DNA of 64,000 nucleotides from Arenicella chitinivorans (lineage in GTDB: Bacteria; Pseudomonadota; Gammaproteobacteria; Arenicellales; Arenicellaceae), in assembly GCF_014651515.1 (NCBI RefSeq), contig NZ_BMXA01000001.1, positions 310,001-374,000 of the forward strand, in the 5' to 3' direction. A program made the translations under genes and the position numbers. The notes under the pieces are model-generated. The model was not told the origin of the DNA and did no database searches. It saw only the letters and a list, made by a program, of their open reading frames with translations. Below, in pieces: positions 27,364 to 35,115 of this stretch. The stretch's first letter is position 1. Every line of letters begins with the position of its first letter.

Positions 27364-27395
27364 GATTATTCCGTATCGGCAATATCCCTTTCTGT

Positions 27396-29468
27396 TTATC
27401 GTTCTCGATTAATTTTATTCATGCCTCGGATCACGATCAGCATGGTGATCGTAAATATGCTCAGCAAGATACTGGCAACGCCATAGTCGAGTCGCAGGCC
27501 ATAGCCAATGCCAAACATCCCGGCGTAGATCCCAATCGAGCCTAAAACAAAATACAACATGGATGCGGCAAAACTTCGTGCAGGTTGATGGGCTTGGTTC
27601 AAATTTTTCCACAACCCGATCGGCTTGACCTTATCAACAAAGCGCTGCAGCGTTGCGTCTGGTACCGCTGGCGTAATGAATGTGGTGACGAGAGACACCA
27701 GGGCTGCGCAGACAGAGATCCAGCAGATGACGTGAATCGGATGGCTCGCAATTGCGGTAGGAAAGATCGATATCTGACCGGAAGGCAGCAGAGTATTGTA
27801 TTCGAGTACATAATTACCAAGCGCCAGCAATAGCCCCGTCAACATGCCGGCCAACTCGGACCACGCATTGGCGCGCCACCAAAACCAACGCAACAAGTGC
27901 GGCAGGCCAAGGCCGGCCATCATGCCCAGATATAATTGCCACATAGCGCCAACATTCTCGATAAACGATGCAAATGTCACGGCGGCGACCGTGATGCCCA
28001 GTGTGGCAAGACGACTCACCAGCGTAAGGCGCTGATTAGTGGCTTTCGGGTTAACGAAACGTAGGTAGAAATCGTTCGCGATGTACGATGCGCCCCAATT
28101 AATGTGCGTCGATACTGTCGACATGAACGCACCCATCAAGGCGACCAGTGCCAAACCGAGTAAGCCGGTGGGTAAGACGTCTTTGATCATAGCAGGATAA
28201 CTGCGTTCACGGTCCTCGCGGAATTCGACCTGAGTGGTGCCGTCAGCCTGGGTAATATGTTTTTCGTACAACAGACCAAACTCGTCAATCTGGCACGCGT
28301 ATCGACTGTCTAGACAGGTGCGCTGTGCGATACTGCAAACTTGAGAGTCGTTCAAACAGGCGTTGAATTGTGCGGCGACGTCGTTCACGGCGACTCGCGG
28401 ATAAATAACCAATGCGGCGATGCCAGCGATGACCCAAGGCCAGGACCGAAAGACAAAGTGCGCCAGGCCGTACCATAGGGCCCCTTTTTCCGCTTCGCTG
28501 TTATCCGCTGCACTGTAGAGACGTTGTGCAAAAAAGCCAGCACCATCCACGTTTCCGTTAGTCCACCACATAAACGTCAGCGTTAGAATAAAGGCCGAAA
28601 AAGGAATGCCGAGGGAACCAACAGCCTCGTCGGAGAATGAAGGGATAAACGAGCTGAGTTGTTGGTGGTCCAGAAAGGCCTTGCCATCCAGATCTGTTGC
28701 ATTGCCGCCGACCGGATAGGTTGTTTCCAGGCTGGCCCACAATTGATCTAAGCCACCGACATGAGACACAGCGAAATAGCTGAGAGTGATGGCCATAGTC
28801 ATAGCCAGTACGAACCAGATCATGTCAGTGACCAGAATCGCTTTGAGTCCGCCAACGGCGGAATAAGTGAGTGTAACCACGACGAGAGTAAAAATTGTCA
28901 GACTGGTGTTCAGGTCATTAAAGATCAGCACCTCTGGATATATGCTCTCGATAACGGTGTAGAGCGTGGAGCCGAGCAAATATTGCCAGTCCATAAACGG
29001 TTCCGCAATTTTGGACATGCCCGCAAACACCCAGCCCAGGACGACACAATTAACGATCACAGAAAACACGAAGGCTTTGCTGGTGCGCAATACAGTCGCG
29101 GGTTTGCCGCCATAGCGCAATTCCGCAATTTCAGCGTCAGTGACGACTCCGGTGGAGCGCCAAACCCGCGCAAAAAACACGGTAATGGCCACGATGCCTA
29201 TGGCGCCGCCCCACCAGAACCAGTTCCCGGCGACGCCGTAGTCGGCAATCCAGCCGGTAATCACCAGCGGTGTGTCGGAGGCAAAGGTTGTGGCGGCGAT
29301 TGATGTCCCGAGAAACCACCATTTAGCCGAGCGATTGGCAGTGAAAAATTCTTCAACGCCGCCTTTCCCGCCGCTGTCTTTTAGTACTAGGCTGATGACT
29401 AACGTCAGGCCCAATATCAGGCCGATTATGAGCCAGTCGAGATGAGAAAGAACGGTAGTGTGCGTCAT
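27396..29468 (-). CDS. Sodium:solute symporter (SSS family), probable GlcNAc or chitobiose importer
   Basis: This 690-residue protein belongs to the SSS (SGLT-like) family of Na+-coupled importers. It has about 14 hydrophobic segments, VEEFFTANRSAKWWFLGTSIAATTFASDTP near the N-terminus, TYSAVGGLKAILVTDMIWF, and LVALMGAFMSTVSTHINWGASYIANDFY, all typical family elements. An insert at about 360-425 has four cysteines at 371, 378, 385 and 392, each separated by exactly six residues; this is unusual and may form disulfides in an external loop. It is the last gene of the nagK-GH20-symporter operon (11-bp gaps). Substrate is inferred from neighbours. Confidence 0.9.
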   Translation of the reverse strand: MTHTTVLSHLDWLIIGLILGLTLVISLVLKDSGGKGGVEEFFTANRSAKWWFLGTSIAATTFASDTPLVITGWIADYGVAGNWFWWGGAIGIVAITVFFARVWRSTGVVTDAEIAELRYGGKPATVLRTSKAFVFSVIVNCVVLGWVFAGMSKIAEPFMDWQYLLGSTLYTVIESIYPEVLIFNDLNTSLTIFTLVVVTLTYSAVGGLKAILVTDMIWFVLAMTMAITLSYFAVSHVGGLDQLWASLETTYPVGGNATDLDGKAFLDHQQLSSFIPSFSDEAVGSLGIPFSAFILTLTFMWWTNGNVDGAGFFAQRLYSAADNSEAEKGALWYGLAHFVFRSWPWVIAGIAALVIYPRVAVNDVAAQFNACLNDSQVCSIAQRTCLDSRYACQIDEFGLLYEKHITQADGTTQVEFREDRERSYPAMIKDVLPTGLLGLALVALMGAFMSTVSTHINWGASYIANDFYLRFVNPKATNQRLTLVSRLATLGITVAAVTFASFIENVGAMWQLYLGMMAGLGLPHLLRWFWWRANAWSELAGMLTGLLLALGNYVLEYNTLLPSGQISIFPTAIASHPIHVICWISVCAALVSLVTTFITPAVPDATLQRFVDKVKPIGLWKNLNQAHQPARSFAASMLYFVLGSIGIYAGMFGIGYGLRLDYGVASILLSIFTITMLIVIRGMNKINRER

Positions 29469-29479
29469 GTTGGTCGCAA

Positions 29480-31699
29480 TCAGGTGACGGTTATTTCATC
29501 GACGTAAAGCGGCGGGATGATGTCGCGGGCGTCTTCGAAGGAGTAAATGGTTTGCCGGTTGTCGACACTGAAACGAAGAAATCGATAGGTGTGTTCTGCA
29601 CTTGAAAGTGCCCAGCGCCCGGTCGGTTGACTGGGTTGTAATTGACCTAGTACTTTCCAGTCTTGCTCATTCTGTGAACCGTGGACCGTGACGCTAACTG
29701 GAAAATAGAGGGACCGTCCGAGCGCGCCGTCAAAGCCGACAGAAATAGTCGAAAAAGTCTGCGTAGTGCGTAAATCGAGATCAATATGAAAACTGTCCAA
29801 TGCTTCAAACAGCGCCCATTGCGCATGCTGAAAACGAACACCTTGCTGAGGCAAGCCATTGGTCAATTGGTTGAGATGATCGATCTCGATCAGGTTTAAT
29901 GCGCTGTCCTTGGCTACCACCTTACAGCCCATTGCGTGATGTGGAAAAACAAACAGTGGCACCACACCGCTGGCCGGCTTGTTGTCAGTTGAAAAGCAGC
30001 CGGCATGCAGGAGGGTCGGTTCGGTAATCAGCAGCGGTTGTTGATAAGCAGAGGAGCCCTCTGTAGGGCGAGTGCCGTCGGACGTAAAGTAGATCGGCAA
30101 TTGAGGAAACTCCGAATGTAGCGCCACACGTAAATAGCCTGTGCCTCGATCGAGCACGTTGAACTGCGGTACAAACACGGAATCAGCGGCGTGATATCCG
30201 AGTTTCTCATAGCGTTCCAGAAGAGCTGGAATGCGTTGTCTAAACGCTGTCCATGATTGTTGTGATTTGGGTGTCCATGCGATCTCAGCGAGTGCCGCAA
30301 GCCTGGGCAGCAAGGCGTACTCCAGTTTGGGCATGGTGTCGATGTACTCGGTCCAGACATTGGCTTGCACGCCTTGGATTGTGTCTGAGTGTTCTAAGGG
30401 GTCGTAGTTGTAGACCTCTTTAAGTGGGGCATGCCCGTGTATCGCGAAGGGTTCGTCAATCGACAAGGACTGGTAAAAATCGAAGTAGAGCTTGCTCTGA
30501 GTCATGATTACATCATGACCACGCGTGAGCGCGTCGCAGGCTTTCTCTTCACCCAGCCAAGACATGATTTTTACGCTCTGATCTAGGTTATCAGAATCCA
30601 GTACGTCGTCCCAACAGATGGCGCGCTTGTTGAGGTTAGCCAGAATTTTTGTGACACGTTGAATAAAGTACCCGTGTAAGGCTTCGCTATTCGATAGCGC
30701 ACGATCTCGTAACACCTGCTGGCAGTCTGGGCAGCTATCCCAATGCGTTTTTTTGACTTCATCGCCGCCGATATGCACGTACGGCCCAGGAAACAATACG
30801 GCGAGTTCGGTAAACAAAGTTTCTAGGAACGTGAAAGTGGATTCACGGTTGCACAAAACCTGCGTGAAAATACCAAAATGCGTTTGCACACGCGGCGGCG
30901 TCGGTGCGTTGTGGCATGCCAAGACTGGGTATGCGGTAAGTAATGCTGAGCTGTGACCCGGCAGGTCGATTTCAGGAATCACCGTAATGTGGCGGGCCTT
31001 GGCATACGCGACGATGTCTCGGATATCCTGCTTTGTGTAAAAACCACGGTGTGGGGTATTATCGAGTTCATTGTCTCGATCCAGTGTGTGTTTGGTAACG
31101 GTGCCGGGTCGATGGCTGCCAGTTTTGACCAGGTCTGGGAACGCGTCTATTTCGAGTCGCCATCCTTGATCATCCACTAAGTGCCAGTGAAAGTGATTCA
31201 ATTTATGCATGGCCATCAAATCCAGCACACGTTTGACGTTGTCAACCGGATAAAAATGGCGACTGACATCGAGGTGCAGTCCACGATACTTGCAGCGTGC
31301 GGTATCGCGAATCTCGAGCGTCGGTAGGTATGGCCCCAAACTTTGAGCCAATTGAATCAAGGTTTGTACGCCATAAAACATCTGTGTTTCATCGCGGCCG
31401 GTTAGGCTGACCGTGTCCACGCCTATTATCAATTCGTAATCTGAGTCGAGCGCCGCATTCAAGTTGAGCGCAATAGCTGGACTTTTCCCTGAGCGTTCAG
31501 CGTCAAGTTGAACGTTATGCTTGGGCAAATCAAGCGCAGCGTGTAGGACTTCGGCGTACTCGCTCAGGCATTGGTTGGCATAGATCGTTGCCAGCTCGAG
31601 ATTGAATCTGTGGTCATTCGCCGCCAGCTCGCAATGGGCGGGGTACGGCGCGAGAGGAAGATTGGTTATTGAGCGCCGAATGTTCACCGCGTAGGCCAT
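29480..31699 (-). CDS. GH20 beta-N-acetylhexosaminidase, apparently cytoplasmic
   Basis: This 739-residue family 20 hydrolase releases GlcNAc from chito-oligosaccharides by substrate-assisted catalysis. The GH20b N-terminal domain comes first, then the catalytic barrel with YRGLHLDVSRHFYPVDNVKRVLD, FHWHLVDDQGWRLEI and the Asp313-Glu314 pair in HIGGDEVKKTHWDSC. After about residue 540 come a chitobiase-type C-terminal segment (YFTSDGTRPTEGSSAY) and a discoidin-like beta domain. The N-terminus MAYAVNIRRSITNLPLAPYP has no hydrophobic core, so it is not exported by Sec. This implies that disaccharides or longer oligomers reach the cytoplasm. It lies between nagK and the SSS symporter in one operon. 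Confidence 0.95.
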   Translation of the reverse strand: MAYAVNIRRSITNLPLAPYPAHCELAANDHRFNLELATIYANQCLSEYAEVLHAALDLPKHNVQLDAERSGKSPAIALNLNAALDSDYELIIGVDTVSLTGRDETQMFYGVQTLIQLAQSLGPYLPTLEIRDTARCKYRGLHLDVSRHFYPVDNVKRVLDLMAMHKLNHFHWHLVDDQGWRLEIDAFPDLVKTGSHRPGTVTKHTLDRDNELDNTPHRGFYTKQDIRDIVAYAKARHITVIPEIDLPGHSSALLTAYPVLACHNAPTPPRVQTHFGIFTQVLCNRESTFTFLETLFTELAVLFPGPYVHIGGDEVKKTHWDSCPDCQQVLRDRALSNSEALHGYFIQRVTKILANLNKRAICWDDVLDSDNLDQSVKIMSWLGEEKACDALTRGHDVIMTQSKLYFDFYQSLSIDEPFAIHGHAPLKEVYNYDPLEHSDTIQGVQANVWTEYIDTMPKLEYALLPRLAALAEIAWTPKSQQSWTAFRQRIPALLERYEKLGYHAADSVFVPQFNVLDRGTGYLRVALHSEFPQLPIYFTSDGTRPTEGSSAYQQPLLITEPTLLHAGCFSTDNKPASGVVPLFVFPHHAMGCKVVAKDSALNLIEIDHLNQLTNGLPQQGVRFQHAQWALFEALDSFHIDLDLRTTQTFSTISVGFDGALGRSLYFPVSVTVHGSQNEQDWKVLGQLQPSQPTGRWALSSAEHTYRFLRFSVDNRQTIYSFEDARDIIPPLYVDEITVT

Positions 31700-31710
31700 A
31701 AAGTTATGTG

Positions 31711-32625
31711 TTAACCGGCTTTTTTATTCGCGTTGGCGGATTCGGTTTTGGCAAAATGAATTGCGCCATCTTCCGGTGCATGTATTGGGTCTGATAAGGT
31801 GTTTTTGACATCCTCTGCCAACCAGGGCGTGATCTCTGAACGCAGCCCACCAAGTAAAGACAGGCGACCAGGATTGTCAGTCAGAATCTTGCGTGCCATG
31901 CTGTCTAAGTAAGATACGCCTTCTTCGAGAATGGATACGGCGACAGCATCCCCACTTTTTGCTTCCGTAAAGACGATGGATGCTAGCTTCGCAAACTCTT
32001 TGGGTGGTTGATTCGCCATTGCATCCGCAATCCCGCGAGGGCGGGCACCTAGGTAATCACAGATTCGATCGGTGAGGACGGTTGCAGGGCCGAGGTCGTC
32101 GGACGCAAGCAGAGCGGCGACAATTGCTTTCCATCCGAGCCAAGCGCCACTCCCTTGATCGCCCAAGGGAAACCCATGTGCGCCGTACATCTTAGTTTTA
32201 CCGTCAATCATCGAAATCCCGCAGGAACCGGTGCCGGAGATGATCACTGAGCCATCTTGCCATGCGTGTGCACCTAGGCAAGCAATATGCAGGTCGGTTG
32301 TAAGGTGCATTTCTTTAAATGGGTGAGGCCAGTTGTTCACCTGCTCGAACAGGGACGGTAAATTAACCCCAGCAAGCCCAATACCCGCGATCACGTTGCG
32401 AAGTGCTCTGCGCGGCAGGTCGGCGTCGGCTAAGGCTTTGTGCGCCGAATCAACGATGGATTCCAGCGTGGTTTCCATACCGTGTACGGGGTTAGCGCGA
32501 CCGGAAATACCGACGCCGACAAACTTGGCATCGTCTGAAACGAGCTTGGCTTTACATTTGCTGCCGCCGCCATCGATGCCAATATAGAGCGAAGGAAGGG
32601 GGTCAAGTATGTTGGCCTGAGTCAT
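31711..32625 (-). CDS. nagK: N-acetylglucosamine kinase (BadF/BadG/BcrA/BcrD ATPase family)
   Basis: This ASKHA-fold kinase phosphorylates free GlcNAc to GlcNAc-6-phosphate. LYIGIDGGGSKCKAKLVSDD at the N-terminus is the phosphate-1 motif. GISGRANPVHG, IISGTGSCGISM (phosphate-2), GFPLGDQGSGAWLGW (family signature) and LLGGLRSEI (adenosine motif) follow. A frame opens at 32694, but the consensus promoter on this strand would start transcription about 10 bases before that codon, so the ATG at 32625 (MTQANILDP, 304 residues) is the better start. It is the first gene of the operon with GH20 and the symporter, and it supplies the substrate of NagA. Confidence 0.92.
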   Translation of the reverse strand: MTQANILDPLPSLYIGIDGGGSKCKAKLVSDDAKFVGVGISGRANPVHGMETTLESIVDSAHKALADADLPRRALRNVIAGIGLAGVNLPSLFEQVNNWPHPFKEMHLTTDLHIACLGAHAWQDGSVIISGTGSCGISMIDGKTKMYGAHGFPLGDQGSGAWLGWKAIVAALLASDDLGPATVLTDRICDYLGARPRGIADAMANQPPKEFAKLASIVFTEAKSGDAVAVSILEEGVSYLDSMARKILTDNPGRLSLLGGLRSEITPWLAEDVKNTLSDPIHAPEDGAIHFAKTESANANKKAG

Positions 32626-32710
32626 GATGATATCTACTAAATTTGGTGTGAACCGAGACTCAGTGAGTCTTGCTAAGTTCGAATTCAAGTCCATTACTAT
32701 TTATATCCCG

Positions 32711-32739
32711 ATCATAGCCATCAATGACAACGTTGTCAA
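32711..32739 (-). promoter_or_regulatory. nagK operon promoter with operator
   Basis: Reading the minus strand: TTGACA (plus 32734-32739), 17 bp, TATGAT (plus 32711-32716), a near-perfect sigma-70 promoter. The perfect operator GACAACGTTGTC covers 32726-32737, so its first four bases are the end of the -35 box. Predicted transcription start is near 32704. Confidence 0.85.
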
Positions 32740-32922
32740 TTAATTGCTGAGTGCAAATTGGTGTGGTTGCGAGTAGTGCAAAACTGACACCAACGCAACA
32801 TGCTTCTACTCGCGGATGCGCCGATTGGCAATGTCCTATTCTAACTTGATAAACACCTTGTTGTCGGTGGTTAAGTAAGTTGGTATTGACCGTAAGGAAT
32901 GTACCATGGGCCATGCTACATG

Positions 32923-32964
32923 AAAAAAATTAGCCGAAGGTAGGAAGCATCAACCTTGGCTAAT
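32923..32964 (-). terminator. Orphan minus-strand intrinsic terminator
   Basis: On the minus strand ATTAGCCAAGGT (32964-32953) pairs with ACCTTCGGCTAA, one bulged base, across an 11-base loop, then runs into seven T (plus-strand A-run 32923-32929). No protein gene on this strand lies upstream of it (to the right) before the pilus genes, so it may end a small RNA from the 33.0-33.5 kb region. Confidence 0.7.
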
Positions 32965-33529
32965 GGGGTGTTGTCAATTAAATATCTCATAGTTATGTAT
33001 AATAAATGCACATTTATAAAGCATTGAAAAACTTATGATTATAAGATTTATAATTGATATTTGTTATTAATATTGGTGTTTTTGCAGGCGGAACGATTAT
33101 AAATGCCATTAGACTTTAGTCTAATAATTGACGAATATTTTATTTTTTCTTGCCTTTTTTTTGTCTTCTGACCATATTGGTTAGGCAGGAGCAAGTTGTA
33201 CCGCAACAGCTCGGCATAGGGTCAACTAATACAACTGATTATTTCTTGAACAATTATCAGTAGACTCCTATCCACTGGCTGCGCGGCCTGACTTGACAAG
33301 AATAGTGGTGTGAGGAGTCTTGGCAAGTTAATTGTTTCTGCAAAAGGGGGGAGGCTTGGGGGCCAACTTCTGATAGTGACATCTATCACAGAGTGATGTC
33401 GTGGGGGTAAGTATGGTAAACGAGCAAATCCATTGCTTGCCTCCACGACATGTAATAGAGGCACTATTGGAGATGCGTTTTCAAGCTTCAAAATACATTG
33501 TTTAATTGACAACAATTTTGGGGACAACC
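32965..33529. other. AT-rich gene-free region upstream of the pilus genes
   Basis: No convincing coding frame. The part 32970-33180 is markedly more AT-rich than the surroundings. It contains the inverted repeat ATTAGAC-TTTA-GTCTAAT (33108-33125). The rest presumably holds the pilin promoter. It may also encode a minus-strand RNA ending at the terminator at 32923-32964. Confidence 0.55.
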
Positions 33530-34072
33530 ATGCGATATATTAAACCTGCTTTCAATGCAGTACTGCCAATCCTGGCATTTCTTTCATTCTCATCTTCTGT
33601 CAGCGCTGCCACAGTCAGCGATACCTTCGAGGTGCGTGTCACGGTTGCCGAAGTGTGTGAAGTCACCGCCAACGATCTTGATTTCGGTACCTATGACCCT
33701 CTTGATGCATTGCCCCTGATTAGCGGGCTCGCATCGATCGATGTGACGTGTGCTTTATTGACGCCGCACAACGTGGGGATTGACGCTGGGCAAAACGGAA
33801 CCGGTGTCTCTGACCGAAAAATGATTATCGACGGTGCTGGTACGGATACAATCGACTACACCTTGGGTTGTGCAATTAACCTGCCTCCACTAGGTGCAGT
33901 GCTGACCAACTGTGCGACGAATTGGGGAAATACCGTCGGTACTGACACATTTGTGGGCCTTGGAACTGGCTTACCGATACCAATCATTATGACGGGAACA
34001 ATACCGGCTGGGCAGAATGTTCCCATCGGTACCTACCGTGATAATCCGGTTACGGCGACGGTCACATTCTAG
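33530..34072 (+). CDS. Csu-type (spore coat U domain) pilin subunit, probable major subunit
   Basis: This 180-residue secreted protein has a signal peptide (MRYIKPAFNAVLPILAFLSFSSSVSA) and a single spore coat U (SCPU) domain as in Csu/archaic chaperone-usher pili. CEVTANDLDFGTYDPLDALPLISG is the SCPU first strand, later IDYTLGCAINLPPLGAVLTNCATNWGNT contains paired cysteines, and VPIGTYRDNPVTATVTF is the conserved C-terminal donor-strand-complementing end. ATG 33530 has GGGGA upstream; an in-frame TTG at 33506 is unlikely. A stable stem-loop separates it from the chaperone gene, as is common after an abundant pilin. Confidence 0.88.
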   Translation: MRYIKPAFNAVLPILAFLSFSSSVSAATVSDTFEVRVTVAEVCEVTANDLDFGTYDPLDALPLISGLASIDVTCALLTPHNVGIDAGQNGTGVSDRKMIIDGAGTDTIDYTLGCAINLPPLGAVLTNCATNWGNTVGTDTFVGLGTGLPIPIIMTGTIPAGQNVPIGTYRDNPVTATVTF

Positions 34073-34251
34073 GCGATGTGTGAAGGGTTCCGCGAATGAT
34101 GAACGCCAAGTTCTTATGCGATTCACGCTGTGGAGCCCATTTGGTACGAGTCGGCCTCTTTGATTGAGTGCACTGACTCTTAATGGCGCTGGGGTAGTTT
34201 TTCAAACCCTATTTTCTCCTCTTCTGCCTCAGTTGCCATTTTTCTCTACTC

Positions 34252-34280
34252 GATGAGCATGGTATATCACCATGCTCATC
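34252..34280 (+). other. Stable intercistronic stem-loop after the pilin gene
   Basis: GATGAGCATGGT (34252-34263) and its exact complement ACCATGCTCATC (34269-34280) flank a 5-base loop. No T-tract follows, so it more likely protects the pilin mRNA 3' end or sets differential expression than terminates fully. Confidence 0.65.
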
Positions 34281-34317
34281 TAACAGGCTTAACAATAAAA
34301 ACAACATGGAGCGGTAG

Positions 34318-35115
34318 ATGAAAACCCTGTGTCAATTGATGCATTTGGTTCGCATAATTGGGGGCACTGTTCTCGTTACGACATCGTTGACGGTGAATGC
34401 AGCCTCATTCAACGTATTGCCCGTGCGGATCTATATGCCGGCAGAACGGCCCGTGGCCAGCATCAAAGTTGAAAATAAAGAACAAACGGCTGTCACGGTT
34501 CAATCCGAAACCGTATTGTGGGCGCAGCAAGACAACCGCCAGATACTGACGCCAACCAATGAGCTGATCGTGTCGCCGGCTATCTTTGAGTTGCCCCCAG
34601 GCGGGTCCCAAGTTGTGCGTGTGGCTGTGCGTGGTGATACGCCCATCAATCAACAACGCACATTTCGTCTCTTTCTTAGCGAAGTCCCTGCAATTGAAAA
34701 ACAAAGCGCGAACGCAACGGGCGTCACTGTGGCATTGCGCTTGAGCTTGCCAATCTTCGTGACGCCAAAAGAGAGTAAGGCGGTGTTTTCTTGGCGGCTC
34801 GCCAGACGCTGCGATGACGCGACTAAGCAGGATCTACTCGTACAAAATCTGGGTGATCAACATGCCATGATGTTGAAAATGACCTTGCGCGGCGAGACCC
34901 AACTCGAGCAAATATATCATCCTCGCTATGTATTGCCTGACTCGCGCGCATTCTGGCCCTTAACAACCGACATATCCAAATTGCCTCAGACACTGTGGTT
35001 GGATTACGAAACCTTGAGCGGCGCAACAGATTCGGCAGAGTTGCATGTAGATGAGAATAAATGTTGGCAACCTGAGACTGTCACAGCGCGGCCGGAGGTT
35101 TCGGTAGGGGGTTGA
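34318..35115 (+). CDS. Pilus assembly periplasmic chaperone (PapD-like, Csu type)
   Basis: This 265-residue protein has a signal peptide ending TVNAAS, then the two immunoglobulin-like domains of chaperone-usher chaperones. FNVLPVRIYMPAERPVASIKVENKEQTAVTVQ forms the first strands, and ILTPTNELIVSPAIFELPPGGSQVVRVAVRG carries the conserved chaperone G1-region pattern. QQRTFRLFLSEVP and VALRLSLPIFVTPK are the later signature strands. It holds subunits in the periplasm for delivery to the usher. The stop TGA overlaps the usher ATG (TGATG at 35113-35117), giving translational coupling. Confidence 0.92.
   Translation: MKTLCQLMHLVRIIGGTVLVTTSLTVNAASFNVLPVRIYMPAERPVASIKVENKEQTAVTVQSETVLWAQQDNRQILTPTNELIVSPAIFELPPGGSQVVRVAVRGDTPINQQRTFRLFLSEVPAIEKQSANATGVTVALRLSLPIFVTPKESKAVFSWRLARRCDDATKQDLLVQNLGDQHAMMLKMTLRGETQLEQIYHPRYVLPDSRAFWPLTTDISKLPQTLWLDYETLSGATDSAELHVDENKCWQPETVTARPEVSVGG

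Noticed and set aside
28761-29303. 180-codon antisense frame inside the symporter gene
   Set aside because: It lies wholly opposite conserved SSS family sequence and shows no domain of its own.
31237-31246. TGACGTTGTCA-like sequence inside the GH20 gene as an operator
   Set aside because: It lacks the AACG part of the left half and lies inside coding sequence far from a promoter.
33508-33519. GACAACAATTTT before the pilin gene as another LacI-type operator
   Set aside because: Only the left half matches GACAACGTTGTC; the right half and the central CG are missing.
33222-33527. 101-codon minus-strand frame upstream of the pilin
   Set aside because: No Shine-Dalgarno, no recognisable domain, proline-rich unnatural-looking sequence overlapping the pilin start.
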